DNA from: Nitrospinota bacterium
GTDB taxonomy: Bacteria > UBA8248
Length of the DNA stretch: 40,454 bases
Direction: 5' to 3'
Assembly (NCBI GenBank): GCA_028820795.1
Contig: JAPPHK010000028.1
Coordinates: 1 to 40,454, forward strand
The position numbers were made by a program, and so were the translations under genes. This document shows positions 31,846 to 40,454 of this stretch, piece by piece (within the stretch, counting starts at the first letter, position 1; every line of letters starts with the position of its first letter). The notes under the pieces were generated by a model. The model searched no databases. It saw only the letters and a program-made list of their open reading frames with translations, and was not told where the DNA came from.

Positions 31846-32844
31846 CTAGCAGCCGCCTTCCATGGCCATTTTCGCGAATCTCGGCGTCGCGGAATCCGCG
31901 TAACTCTTGAGCACCTTGTCGAGCTTGCCCTGGGACTTGAGGAACTCCGAAGTCGCTCGCAGCGCTTTCTGCACGCCGCCGCCGAGCCAGGTCGCCGAAA
32001 TCTGCTCCTTCAGCGACGGATAGCCGTAGAGGGCGAGCACGCCGCCGACCTGGGACTCGTCGCCGGCCACCGAAGCGGCGATCGCCTTCGCGTTCGCGGT
32101 GCCGGGGCCGTATTCGCCCGGGTTGGCGCGATAGTGCGCATCGGCCGTCGCCACCATCTTCACCCACTGGCAGGCGAATTTGGGGTTTTTCTTCGTGAAA
32201 CTCTTGTGCGCGAGCATCGCATCGAAAGTCGCCTTCCCCCAGTTGCTGAGATCGCCGGAGGTGATGAGCACGCGTCCTTTCTTCTTCATGCGCCCGAGTG
32301 CGGGGTCCCAGACGAAACCGCCGTTGATGTCGCCGCGTTCCCAGGCCGCGATCATGTCCGGCGGCGACATGTCGATGACCTTGAGCGCCCGGGGAGAGAT
32401 GTTGAACTGCTCCAGGGCGAACATCATGTGGAAGTGGGTGGTGGAAACGAAGGGCACCGCGATCGTCTTGCCCTTGAGATCCTGAGGCGCCGTGATCGAT
32501 TCGTCCACGACCAGCGCTTCGGCGTCGTTGATGTTGTCGTAGACGTAGATGACGTGGAGGTCGACGCCCCGGCTGTAGCCCGCCGCCGTCGGCGAGGATC
32601 CGCTGAGGGATATGTCCACCGAACCCGACGCCATCGCGTTGATGACCTCGGTCCCGGACGTGAATTTCACGAATTCGATGCTCTTGCCGCCAAGGCCCTT
32701 CGCCCGGATTTCCTTCATCTTCGCCTTCCACGGACCGTAAAGGAGCTGATAGCCGATGGTGACGTCGGCCGCTTGCGCGCCGCCGGCAAGACCGAGCGAA
32801 GCTACGGCGAGCGCCAGAATGGTTTTGCGCAGACGTGATTTCAT
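31846..32844 (-). CDS. tauA: TauA-like substrate-binding protein (mirror copy)
   Basis: Identical to 7611-8609; ATG at 32844. Confidence 0.88.
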   Translation of the reverse strand: MKSRLRKTILALAVASLGLAGGAQAADVTIGYQLLYGPWKAKMKEIRAKGLGGKSIEFVKFTSGTEVINAMASGSVDISLSGSSPTAAGYSRGVDLHVIYVYDNINDAEALVVDESITAPQDLKGKTIAVPFVSTTHFHMMFALEQFNISPRALKVIDMSPPDMIAAWERGDINGGFVWDPALGRMKKKGRVLITSGDLSNWGKATFDAMLAHKSFTKKNPKFACQWVKMVATADAHYRANPGEYGPGTANAKAIAASVAGDESQVGGVLALYGYPSLKEQISATWLGGGVQKALRATSEFLKSQGKLDKVLKSYADSATPRFAKMAMEGGC

Positions 32845-33121
32845 GGTTTTGTCTCCTATACCCGTTTGAGATTGGTCGCGAATTATCCGGTAATCGTATC
32901 AGGTTGTCCCGCCGTCCGCCACACCGTATGCGGAGCCACGAAAGGCGCGGAGAATGAATGCGCACACGACTCAAGCCGGGCGATACGCGAATCCGCCCTG
33001 TATATTTTTCGATTTGGTCACATCCTTTTTCCTCGGTCGGGATCGAATCATATGAGGATCGTGAATTTTGCCCGGCTCTTGTATGGAATGATTTGTGAGT
33101 CTTTGAGGGGTTTCGAGGCGA

Positions 33122-33162
33122 GGTTGTCATCCGGGAAATGTGCAAAGGCGAAAGCGGTATTG
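33122..33162. repeat. 41-bp repeat, copy 1 (mirror copy)
   Basis: Reverse complement of 7293-7333. Confidence 0.7.
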
Positions 33163-33299
33163 CTGCTGAACGATTCCTGCATTATCAGGACTGTTGATTT
33201 AGTCTCCCAACAACCGGCAATAGATTTCTCAACGGTCATACGTGGATGAAACGGCTCTCCCTCTTGCGGGTCATTGGCGACGAATGAAGAACGAAGAAC

Positions 33300-33370
33300 C
33301 ACTCCCCCCTTGAGGGGGTTGTTGAAAAAGAACCTCCTCGTTCCGAATTGACCACCGCCGTCATTCCGGC
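33300..33370. repeat. Dispersed GCCGGAATGACGG/CCCTCAAGGGG repeat (mirror copy)
   Basis: Reverse complement of 7085-7155. Confidence 0.7.
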
Positions 33371-33389
33371 ACCATTGCCGTTTCTGTTG

Positions 33390-33415
33390 TATGTCGGACA
33401 TATATGTCCGACATA
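33390..33415. repeat. Perfect 26-bp palindrome (mirror copy)
   Basis: Same palindrome as 7040-7065. Confidence 0.75.
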
Positions 33416-33447
33416 TATGCGACCCTGAATTTTTCGCCATCCGACAC

Positions 33448-33467
33448 GGGCCGCATATATGCGGCCC
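33448..33467. repeat. Palindromic repeat with ATATAT core (mirror copy)
   Basis: Same dyad as 6988-7007. Confidence 0.7.
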
Positions 33468-33577
33468 CTACAAAACCCTCGCATCCTCAACGCTTTGGGG
33501 AGGTTTTTCACCAACCCCGACAAGGAGGGTTCGGGGCCACAAAGCGGCCGCCTCGACTTCCGATCCGGTGAAGCGGC

Positions 33578-33997
33578 CTACGGCGCGTCCCAGGGGTTCA
33601 CGACGTCGAGTTCGAGGCCGTCGAAATCCCGGACGTTTCTCGTCGCGATCGCAAGGTCGTGCGCCGCGGCCGTCCCCGCGATCAGCGCGTCCCCCATATC
33701 CAGCACGCGGCCCGCCCGATGCGCCCGCGCCCTCAAGGCCGCGCCCCGGGCGGCTTCGGGCCGCCCCACGGGCAGAACCCGATCCTCATATTCCGAGGTG
33801 AATGCGGACAATGTCGCGCGGATTCCCTCGCGGCGGTGGCCGGGCGGCAGCAGCGCCACGCCGAAATCCAGCTCGTGCAGTACGACGGCGGAGAGCCACA
33901 GGTCCTCAGCGCCTGCGAGGAACGCCGTCACCCGCGAATGCGGCGCGTCCCTCGTCAACTCCGAAATGACGTTGGTGTCGAGGAGGAACCCGCTCAT
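33578..33997 (-). CDS. PIN-domain toxin (mirror copy)
   Basis: Identical to 6458-6877; ATG at 33997, in ATGA overlap with the antitoxin. Confidence 0.92.
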   Translation of the reverse strand: MSGFLLDTNVISELTRDAPHSRVTAFLAGAEDLWLSAVVLHELDFGVALLPPGHRREGIRATLSAFTSEYEDRVLPVGRPEAARGAALRARAHRAGRVLDMGDALIAGTAAAHDLAIATRNVRDFDGLELDVVNPWDAP

Positions 33998-34278
33998 TCG
34001 GCCTCTTCATCGGCGAAGGGGGTCTCTCTCCGGGAACTTCTCGTTGCCGGGATCTCCAGGTTCGCGCCGCGCGGCATGTTCTCGACCAGCCACTGCCCCA
34101 TGGGCTTGCGGGGCGGGTTTTTCGCGTCCCACGCCTCGGCGGGCACGACCACGAAGGGCCGCCTCCTGCCGATGTGCTGCGGCCCCTCCTCCTCGGCGCG
34201 GCGCAACACTTCGGACAGACGCGCCTTGGCCTCGGCGACGGTCCAGACGCGGCGGGGTTCGGGATGTTGTTCGGCCAT
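33994..34278 (-). CDS. Phd/YefM-family antitoxin (mirror copy)
   Basis: Identical to 6177-6461; ATG at 34278. Confidence 0.88.
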   Translation of the reverse strand: MAEQHPEPRRVWTVAEAKARLSEVLRRAEEEGPQHIGRRRPFVVVPAEAWDAKNPPRKPMGQWLVENMPRGANLEIPATRSSRRETPFADEEAE

Positions 34279-34298
34279 GGCTCCCTCAAGCGAGTAAA

Positions 34299-34336
34299 TA
34301 TAGTCTAGTATAGACCATATTATTGAGCGACGTCAA
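34299..34336 (-). promoter_or_regulatory. Toxin-antitoxin promoter and operator (mirror copy)
   Basis: Reverse complement of 6119-6156. Confidence 0.75.
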
Positions 34337-34345
34337 GGGAGGAAA

Positions 34346-34523
34346 CTACCGGAAGTTCAGGAGCCTCACGTCGCCGATGAAACTTTCGAGGGATATCGAT
34401 TCGGGGCGAGTATCTTCAGGGTAAGCGTTCTTCAGGCCCGCCTGTGACGAGCAGGCGGATTTTGTCGTTTACGGGTTTCCTTACGCGGGGCGTGAGGTGG
34501 AGACAGAAACCGTTTCTTATCAT
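34346..34523 (-). repeat. 178-bp duplicated segment, copy A (mirror copy)
   Basis: Reverse complement of 5932-6109. Confidence 0.7.
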
Positions 34524-34600
34524 TGAAATGGGGCGAGACTGCCGGTTGATGAGGGGGTCGGGACTTCCCCTGAGGGGGAGTTCGTTCCGATTGATGAAGC

Positions 34601-34629
34601 TTGCCCTCGTGTGGTGAAGGGGATAAAAC
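34601..34629 (+). promoter_or_regulatory. Candidate hsdR promoter (mirror copy)
   Basis: TTGCCC at 34601-34606 and TAAAAC at 34624-34629. Confidence 0.3.
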
Positions 34630-34675
34630 AAGCAGGACCTGAATAATAGATTTATATCACGAGGAATAGGACCCG

Positions 34676-37228
34676 ATGAGCGAGGCGGCTGCGCGCGTCA
34701 AGATAAACAGGCTGCTCGAAGAGGCGGGCTGGCGTTTCTTCGCCGAAGACGGAAAGCCCGCCAACATCTGCCTGGAGCCGAGCGTCACCATCAAGGCGGC
34801 GGACCTTGACGCTTTGGGCGATGACTTCGAGCGAACATCCAGAGGCTTTATCGACTTTTTACTGCTCGATGAGGCGGGATTCCCCTTCATCGTCCTGGAG
34901 GCGAAGTCGGAAGATAAGGACCCGCTCGTCGGCAAGGAGCAGGCCCGAAGATACGCGCGTTCTCAGAACTGCCGCTTCGTCATTCTCTCGAACGGCAACC
35001 GTCACTACTTCTGGGATCTGGAACACGGAAACCCTCACTCCATTCCTGATTTTCCGGCGCCGGGCTCGGCATCCGCCCGCCGGGAGTTTTCCCCCAATCC
35101 GCAGGTACTAATCGACGAACGAGTCGGCGATGACTACATCGTCCTCACCCAGCGGCCGAACTACGCCAAGGAGGCCGCCTGGAAGAACGCTCACGAGCGC
35201 GAAGAATTCATCCGGGCCAACAAGCTGCGTTTTTTGCGTCCCTATCAACTGCGGGCTGTCCACGCGCTGCAAAAGGCGGTGCGAGAAGGGAGCGACCGCT
35301 TCCTGTTCGAGATGGCGACCGGCACGGGCAAGACGCTCACCGCCGCCGCCATCATCAAGCTGTTTCTGCGCACGGGCAACGCCCGCCGCGTGCTCTTCCT
35401 GGTGGACAGGCTCGAACTCGAAGAGCAGGCGTTCAAGGCCTTCAGGGAATTGCTCTCGAATGACTACGACACCGTCGTCTACAAACACAACCCCGACGAC
35501 TGGCGGCGCGCCGAGATCGTCGTTACCACCGTGCAATCCTTCCAGTTCGACGACAAATACGAGCGCCTTTTTTCACCGACGGACTTCGACCTGGTGATTT
35601 CGGACGAGGCGCACCGTTCGATAAGCGGCAACGCGCGCGCGGTTTTCGATTTCTTCGTGGGCAGCAAGCTGGGCCTCACGGCGACGCCCCGCGCCTACCT
35701 CAAGAACTTCGACGAGATCGACGCGACCATACGCGACCCGCGCGCGGTGGAACGCCGCCTGCAACGAGACACCTACCACACCTTCGGCTGCGAGATCGAT
35801 CGGCCCACTTTTCATTATTCGCTGCTCGACGGCGTGAGGGACGGATACCTGATCAACGCGACCGTGATGGACGCACGCACGGACGTTACCACGCAGCTTC
35901 TCTCGGAGCAGGGCTTCGTCGCCGCGTTCGCCGACGATGAGGGCGAGGAATGGGAGGAAATCTACAAGAAGCGCGAGTTCGAAAAACGCTTCTATTCCGA
36001 AGCGACCAACCAGCTTTTCTGCAAGACCTTTCTGGAGAAGGCCCTGCGCGATCCCGTGAGCGGGGAAGTTGGAAAGGCCATCGTCTTCGCCGTAAGCCAG
36101 AACCACGCGGCCAAGCTCGCGCAGATATTGAACGAGATCGCCGACAGGATGTTTCCGGGCAAGTACCAGTCCGACTTCGCCGTGCAGGTGACCTCCCAGG
36201 TCGCAGACGCCCAGCAATTCACCATCAATTTCTCGAACAACAACCTGCTCGGTTCGGCCAACTTTCTGGATGGTTACCGCACGAGCAAGGCCCGCGTCTG
36301 CGTGACGGTGGGGATGATGACGACGGGCTACGACTGCACCGACGTTTTGAACCTCGGCCTGATTCGCCCCATCTTCTCGCCCACCGATTTCGTGCAGATA
36401 AAAGGGCGCGGCACGCGCACGCACGATTTCAGGCGGGAGATCATTGACGAGCGGCTCTTGCGGGATTTTCCCGAATCGGATGAAACGAAGAAGACCACGT
36501 TCATGCTCTTCGATTTCTTCGGCAACTATGAATACTTCGAGACCGAATACGACTACGAGCAAGTGCTGAAGCTGCCGCAAAGCCGCGGGCGGGGCGGGGA
36601 CGATCCCGGTGAGGGCGACGGGCCGACTCCGACAGGAGGCGTTTACGAGTATACGGGCGAGGACATTCTCGCGGGGGTAAAGGAAGTGCCCATCGGATAT
36701 CGGGGCATGAAGGTCGACCGCATGCTCTTCGACAGGTTCCGCGATACCGTTCAGGGGGATGCGTCCATCGCCGCCGCCGTCCGGGCCGGTGAGTGGGAGC
36801 GCGTGCTCGACCATGTGAACCGGGAAGTGTTCGACAAGCCCGAGGATTTTTACAACCTCGACAAGCTGCGCAAGGCCGTCGACGCGGACCGCCGCCTCAC
36901 CCTGCGCGAGATTCTGGAGAAAGTCTTCGGCCTCATCCCCGAGTTCAAGTCGAAGCGAGACCTGCTGGAGGAGGAATTCGCCAAATTCCTCGCCGAGCAC
37001 GAAACAGATGAAGCGAGTGCCATTCCGGCGGTTCGGAATTATTTCGAGGCGTATCTCACGAGCGACAGGCTTCGATCCGTCATCGACGAGAGGCGGTACA
37101 ACGAACTCGTCACGAACTCCGCTTTTTCACTCGACGACTTGCGCAACGTGCCGGAGAAGTATCGCGCTCTCATCCCGAACTACGTCAAGGATTACGTTTC
37201 TTTGAACAAGTTTGCGCCATATCCTTAG
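34676..37228 (+). CDS. hsdR: Type I restriction enzyme HsdR subunit (mirror copy)
   Basis: Identical to 3227-5779; ATG at 34676. Confidence 0.95.
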   Translation: MSEAAARVKINRLLEEAGWRFFAEDGKPANICLEPSVTIKAADLDALGDDFERTSRGFIDFLLLDEAGFPFIVLEAKSEDKDPLVGKEQARRYARSQNCRFVILSNGNRHYFWDLEHGNPHSIPDFPAPGSASARREFSPNPQVLIDERVGDDYIVLTQRPNYAKEAAWKNAHEREEFIRANKLRFLRPYQLRAVHALQKAVREGSDRFLFEMATGTGKTLTAAAIIKLFLRTGNARRVLFLVDRLELEEQAFKAFRELLSNDYDTVVYKHNPDDWRRAEIVVTTVQSFQFDDKYERLFSPTDFDLVISDEAHRSISGNARAVFDFFVGSKLGLTATPRAYLKNFDEIDATIRDPRAVERRLQRDTYHTFGCEIDRPTFHYSLLDGVRDGYLINATVMDARTDVTTQLLSEQGFVAAFADDEGEEWEEIYKKREFEKRFYSEATNQLFCKTFLEKALRDPVSGEVGKAIVFAVSQNHAAKLAQILNEIADRMFPGKYQSDFAVQVTSQVADAQQFTINFSNNNLLGSANFLDGYRTSKARVCVTVGMMTTGYDCTDVLNLGLIRPIFSPTDFVQIKGRGTRTHDFRREIIDERLLRDFPESDETKKTTFMLFDFFGNYEYFETEYDYEQVLKLPQSRGRGGDDPGEGDGPTPTGGVYEYTGEDILAGVKEVPIGYRGMKVDRMLFDRFRDTVQGDASIAAAVRAGEWERVLDHVNREVFDKPEDFYNLDKLRKAVDADRRLTLREILEKVFGLIPEFKSKRDLLEEEFAKFLAEHETDEASAIPAVRNYFEAYLTSDRLRSVIDERRYNELVTNSAFSLDDLRNVPEKYRALIPNYVKDYVSLNKFAPYP

Positions 37229-37253
37229 AGGAATTCCCTGCGCGATATGGCGC
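37214..37253 (+). terminator. Stem-loop enclosing the hsdR stop codon (mirror copy)
   Basis: Arms at 37214-37223 and 37244-37253; stop TAG at 37226-37228 in the loop. Confidence 0.4.
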
Positions 37254-37306
37254 AGTCCGGCCGGCGTTTGATAAATGATTTGCGCCATGACATAAAGAGT
37301 GGGTCA

Positions 37307-37329
37307 TCTCCTGCCCTCGCAGCAGGAGA
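37307..37329 (+). promoter_or_regulatory. Hairpin upstream of the 43-residue ORF (mirror copy)
   Basis: Stem arms at 37307-37314 and 37322-37329. Confidence 0.35.
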
Positions 37330-37354
37330 CGCTCATTCTCAGGGAGGTCAAACC

Positions 37355-37486
37355 ATGAGCCGGAACACGAGCAAATCATGGGGACGCCCCGCCCGGAATG
37401 TCATGGAAGTCCCGACCGGAACTGCGAATCGAAGCACCAAGACGATATTCAGAGCGGCGGACAGGAAAATCCCTGTATCAGCGTAA
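37355..37486 (+). CDS. 43-residue basic small ORF (mirror copy)
   Basis: Identical to 2969-3100; ATG at 37355 after AGGGAGGT. Confidence 0.45.
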   Translation: MSRNTSKSWGRPARNVMEVPTGTANRSTKTIFRAADRKIPVSA

Positions 37487-37591
37487 TTCGGGAGCGGTCG
37501 CCTTGGCGGGCGTTGAGCCGCGTCTTGGTATTTGCGGCGCGCGGCGCGTTTCCTTCTACAAAATCGTTTTTCCATTTCGGGGGGTGCGGAC

Positions 37592-37834
37592 ATGGACGCA
37601 TTAGATAATGACATTGCGGCGTTCGAAAAGATGCGTGAACGCCTGGAGGCGCAACATCTGGGGAAATGGGTTGTGTTTCACCAGGAAGAGTTTATCGGAA
37701 CTTTCGATAGTTTTCATGATGCGGCGCAAGTGGCGGTAAAGAAGTTCGGCGCAGGCCCTTACCTGATTCGCCAAATCGGCGCGAGGCCGCAATCTTTGCC
37801 GGCGTCGGTATTGTACAGGCCGATAGATGCTTAG
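37592..37834 (+). CDS. 80-residue protein coupled to the protease (mirror copy)
   Basis: Identical to 2621-2863; ATG at 37592. Confidence 0.7.
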   Translation: MDALDNDIAAFEKMRERLEAQHLGKWVVFHQEEFIGTFDSFHDAAQVAVKKFGAGPYLIRQIGARPQSLPASVLYRPIDA

Positions 37835-38267
37835 CACGGATTGCGGCTTCTCCAATCGGGAGGATCTGGTCAAATACGGGCCGACACTGTTGGTGGACGT
37901 CGGCTTCGACCCGACTTTCGACCCGGGAAAAGAGGGGAGCATTCCCATCCCCTCGATTCAGCAAATCCATGCCGTCGTGGATACCGGAGCGACGATAAGC
38001 TGCATCGACAAACAACTGGCCGCCCAGTTGAAACTGCCGGTTGTGGATCGCGAAAATCTGGCTGGAATCGGCGGCGCTTACGTCGCCGATATGCACGCGG
38101 CGCAGATATATATTCCCGCGCTGGATCATATACAATACGGCTCTTTTGCCGGGGTCGACCTGGTTTCCGGCGGGCAAAGGCATTTCGCCCTGATAGGCCG
38201 GACGTTTCTCGGAAATTTTCAAATGGATTATAACGGCATCACCGGCAAGGTCGTGATTCGCGGGTAA
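37827..38267 (+). CDS. Retropepsin-like aspartic protease (mirror copy)
   Basis: Identical to 2188-2628; ATG at 37827 inside the ATGCTTAG overlap. Confidence 0.85.
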   Translation: MLSTDCGFSNREDLVKYGPTLLVDVGFDPTFDPGKEGSIPIPSIQQIHAVVDTGATISCIDKQLAAQLKLPVVDRENLAGIGGAYVADMHAAQIYIPALDHIQYGSFAGVDLVSGGQRHFALIGRTFLGNFQMDYNGITGKVVIRG

Positions 38268-38281
38268 TTTCCCGAATCACG
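38252..38281 (+). terminator. Stem-loop enclosing the retropepsin stop codon (mirror copy)
   Basis: Arms at 38252-38260 and 38273-38281; stop TAA in the loop. Confidence 0.35.
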
Positions 38282-38318
38282 TCTGATCGATCATATCATT
38301 CCCATAGGAAGAAACCCC

Positions 38319-40445
38319 ATTCTCGACGCCGACACCAGACGCCGCATCGACACCGCCCGCGACATCCTCGTGGGCAAGGTTCCCGACCCCAAGTCCCAGG
38401 TCGAGCAGATCACCATCGCCCTCATCTACAAGTTCATGGACGACATGGACGCGCAGATAGAGGAACTGGGCGGGGAGCGCAGCTTCTTCGGCGGGGATTT
38501 CGCCCGCTACGGGTGGCCCAAACTGACTCGCGGGGGTTTGGGCGGCTTCGAGACTCTGAACCTCTACGCCGACGCTATTACGAAAATGTCAGAAAACCCC
38601 GGAATACCGCCACTGTTTCGGGATATTTTCAAGAACGCCTTTCTGCCCTACCGAGACCCCGAAACGCTTCGAATGTTTCTCAAGGTCATCGACGAGTTCA
38701 GCTATGAGCATTCGGAAAGGCTGGGCGACGCCTTTGAATACCTGCTGTCCGTTCTCGGATCGCAGGGCGATGCCGGCCAGTTCCGCACGCCGCGCCACAT
38801 CATCGACTTCATCGTCGGGATAGTGGACCCCCAAAAGGACGAGAAGATTCTCGACCCCGCCTGCGGCACCGCCGGTTTTCTCATCTCCGCCTACAAGCAC
38901 GTTCTGAAGTCAAACGCGGAGGCTAACGGCGGAGGCGCCTTGACGCCAGAGGAGAGGAAGCGGCTGGCCGACAACTTGAAGGGTTACGACATTTCGCCCG
39001 ACATGGTGCGCCTCTCGCTGGTGAACATGTATCTCCACGAGCTCAAGGACCCGCATATTTTCGAGTACGATACGCTCACCAGCGAGGAGCGCTGGGAAGA
39101 TTTCGCAGACGTGATTCTGGCGAACCCCCCGTTCATGTCGCCCAAAGGCGGCATCCGCCCACACAACGGCTTTTCAGTCAAATCCAAACGAAGCGAAGTG
39201 CTCTTCGTGGACTACATGGCCGAGCATCTCACACCGGGGGGACGCGCGGGAATCATTGTGCCCGAGGGGATCATCTTCCAGAGCCAGAACGCTTATAAGC
39301 AGCTTCGCAAAATGCTGGTGGAGGAATGCCTAGTCGCCGTGGTCTCGCTCCCTGCGGGCGTGTTCAACCCCTATGCAGGAGTCAAGACCTCCGTTCTTAT
39401 TTTGGATCGGGCACTGGCGAGGAAAACGGGCCATGTCGCTTTCTTCAAAGTGGAGAACGACGGCTTCGACCTGGGAGCGCAGCGGCGGGAGATTGATAAA
39501 AACGACCTGCCGCAGGCGAAGGCGGAAATTCTCGAATATCTGAGACGCGGGCGGGCGGGGGAATCGCTTGACGACTTCGAACCTACGTTGGGGTTAGTCG
39601 TCGAGAAGGAGAAGATTGCAGGGGGCGGGGAGTACAACCTGAGTGGGGAGAGGTATCGGGAGAATCGAGTTCTCTCAAAAACGAAATGGCCGATGGTGGA
39701 GTTAGGGGAAATTTGCGACGGTATTTTAAGCGGAGGTACGCCATCAACAAAAAATGAAGATTACTGGAATGGAGATATTCCGTGGATTACAAGCGCGGAC
39801 ATCGTGGACCTCAAGACCGCGATGCCCCGGAAGTACATCACAGAGAAAGCCATTAAAGAATCAGCGACTAACTTAATCCCTAAGGGGAATCTGATAGTAG
39901 TAACAAGAGTTGGACTAGGGAAGTTATTCAGGAATGACTTTGATGTTTGTATTAGCCAGGATTCCCAAGGACTAATCATAAAAGATACGATCAACGCAGA
40001 CTATCTCGTGTATGTGCTTAAGGATAAAGTCGAAAATTTCAAGAAGGTTAGTCAAGGTTCAACGATTCAGGGGGTTACTAAAGGACAATTATCGGAAATC
40101 CAAATCCCCCTCCCGCCTCCTGATATTCAAAAAGAGATCATCGCTGAAATCGAGGGCTACCAGAAGGTCATCGACGGAGCGCGCGCGGTGGTTGACAACT
40201 ACCGCCCGCATATAGCGATCGATCCCGAATGGCCGATGGTGGCGTTGGGGGAGGTGTGTGAAGTTAAAGGAGGAAAGAGGCTCCCAAAGGGAGAACAGTT
40301 TGCCGGTTATCCGACAAAACATCCATACATTCGCGTAAGCGATTTCCGAGATCAATCTGTTGAATTAGACAATTTGAAGTTCATCTCAGAAGAAATACAT
40401 GTAAACGTTCGGCGGCAGGGTGACGGGAGTTGTTTCAGCGGTTGA
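38319..40445 (+). CDS. hsdM: HsdM-HsdS fusion, truncated (mirror copy)
   Basis: Identical to 10-2136. ATT at 38319 has AGGAAG at 38306-38311; the conventional alternative is GTG at 38370. It breaks off at the same base as the left copy. Confidence 0.88.
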   Translation: MLDADTRRRIDTARDILVGKVPDPKSQVEQITIALIYKFMDDMDAQIEELGGERSFFGGDFARYGWPKLTRGGLGGFETLNLYADAITKMSENPGIPPLFRDIFKNAFLPYRDPETLRMFLKVIDEFSYEHSERLGDAFEYLLSVLGSQGDAGQFRTPRHIIDFIVGIVDPQKDEKILDPACGTAGFLISAYKHVLKSNAEANGGGALTPEERKRLADNLKGYDISPDMVRLSLVNMYLHELKDPHIFEYDTLTSEERWEDFADVILANPPFMSPKGGIRPHNGFSVKSKRSEVLFVDYMAEHLTPGGRAGIIVPEGIIFQSQNAYKQLRKMLVEECLVAVVSLPAGVFNPYAGVKTSVLILDRALARKTGHVAFFKVENDGFDLGAQRREIDKNDLPQAKAEILEYLRRGRAGESLDDFEPTLGLVVEKEKIAGGGEYNLSGERYRENRVLSKTKWPMVELGEICDGILSGGTPSTKNEDYWNGDIPWITSADIVDLKTAMPRKYITEKAIKESATNLIPKGNLIVVTRVGLGKLFRNDFDVCISQDSQGLIIKDTINADYLVYVLKDKVENFKKVSQGSTIQGVTKGQLSEIQIPLPPPDIQKEIIAEIEGYQKVIDGARAVVDNYRPHIAIDPEWPMVALGEVCEVKGGKRLPKGEQFAGYPTKHPYIRVSDFRDQSVELDNLKFISEEIHVNVRRQGDGSCFSG

Positions 40446-40454
40446 GAACGTGCT

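Larger units (their letters stand above)
1..40454. repeat. Window-wide inverted repeat (two 20,227-bp arms)
   Basis: Left and right arms are reverse complements of each other over their full length, with no unique spacer. Every ORF pair satisfies start+end = 40455 with identical protein products, and the terminal bases and the centre agree by eye. The axis lies between 20227 and 20228. Perfect identity over 20 kb, equal arm lengths and an axis inside a dispersed palindromic repeat favour an assembly fold-back. A true palindromic replicon is the alternative. Confidence 0.97.

Overview
The whole 40,454-base window is one giant inverted repeat. Base x pairs with base 40455-x: every reading frame of the left arm (1-20227) recurs with the identical protein on the opposite strand of the right arm (20228-40454). 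The first and last bases are reverse complements, and the axis falls inside a short self-complementary dispersed repeat (20213-20242). There are therefore only about 20.2 kb of unique sequence, shown twice. The simplest reading is a contig joined to its own reverse complement at a palindromic repeat. A real head-to-head duplication or a hairpin-ended replicon cannot be excluded from sequence alone. Each gene is described in full in the left arm; right-arm entries give mirror coordinates and start details.

The unique part looks like a GC-rich (about 60 % by eye), Gram-negative, probably proteobacteria-like environmental bacterium. It has a periplasmic binding protein with a Sec signal peptide, a lipobox surface lipoprotein related to transferrin-binding protein B, and many short palindromic intergenic repeats. 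I cannot place it more precisely.

Layout of the left arm. 10-5779 (minus strand) is a type I restriction-modification locus in the order hsdR, a 43-residue unknown ORF, an 80-residue unknown, a retropepsin-like aspartic protease, then an hsdM-hsdS fusion cut off at the window edge. 6119-6877 is a Phd/YefM-PIN toxin-antitoxin operon with a readable promoter and operator. 7611-10405 is a TauABC-type sulfonate ABC importer without TauD. 10961-11938 is the TbpB-like lipoprotein, 12870-13334 a DoxX membrane protein, and 13835-14551 a TVP38/TMEM64 membrane protein that converges on a class I methyltransferase (14559-15347). 15668-18848 holds a cupin, an M20 dipeptidase-like metallohydrolase and a divergent FrsA/DHPON-hydrolase-like alpha/beta hydrolase, plausibly a small catabolic cluster. 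19264-20217 is a DUF429-like RNase H-fold protein that ends in the axis palindrome.

The intergenic gaps are rich in repeats: a palindromic family with constant TGTAGGG/CCCTACA ends and changing self-complementary cores; a perfect 26-bp inverted pair; a 196-bp MITE-like element; a 41-bp repeat pair; and a duplicated 178-bp segment whose copies differ mostly at synonymous sites of one 40-codon frame. No rRNA, tRNA, CRISPR array, transposase or integrase was recognised. The most interesting candidate system is the retropepsin-like protease plus small-protein cassette inside the restriction-modification operon.
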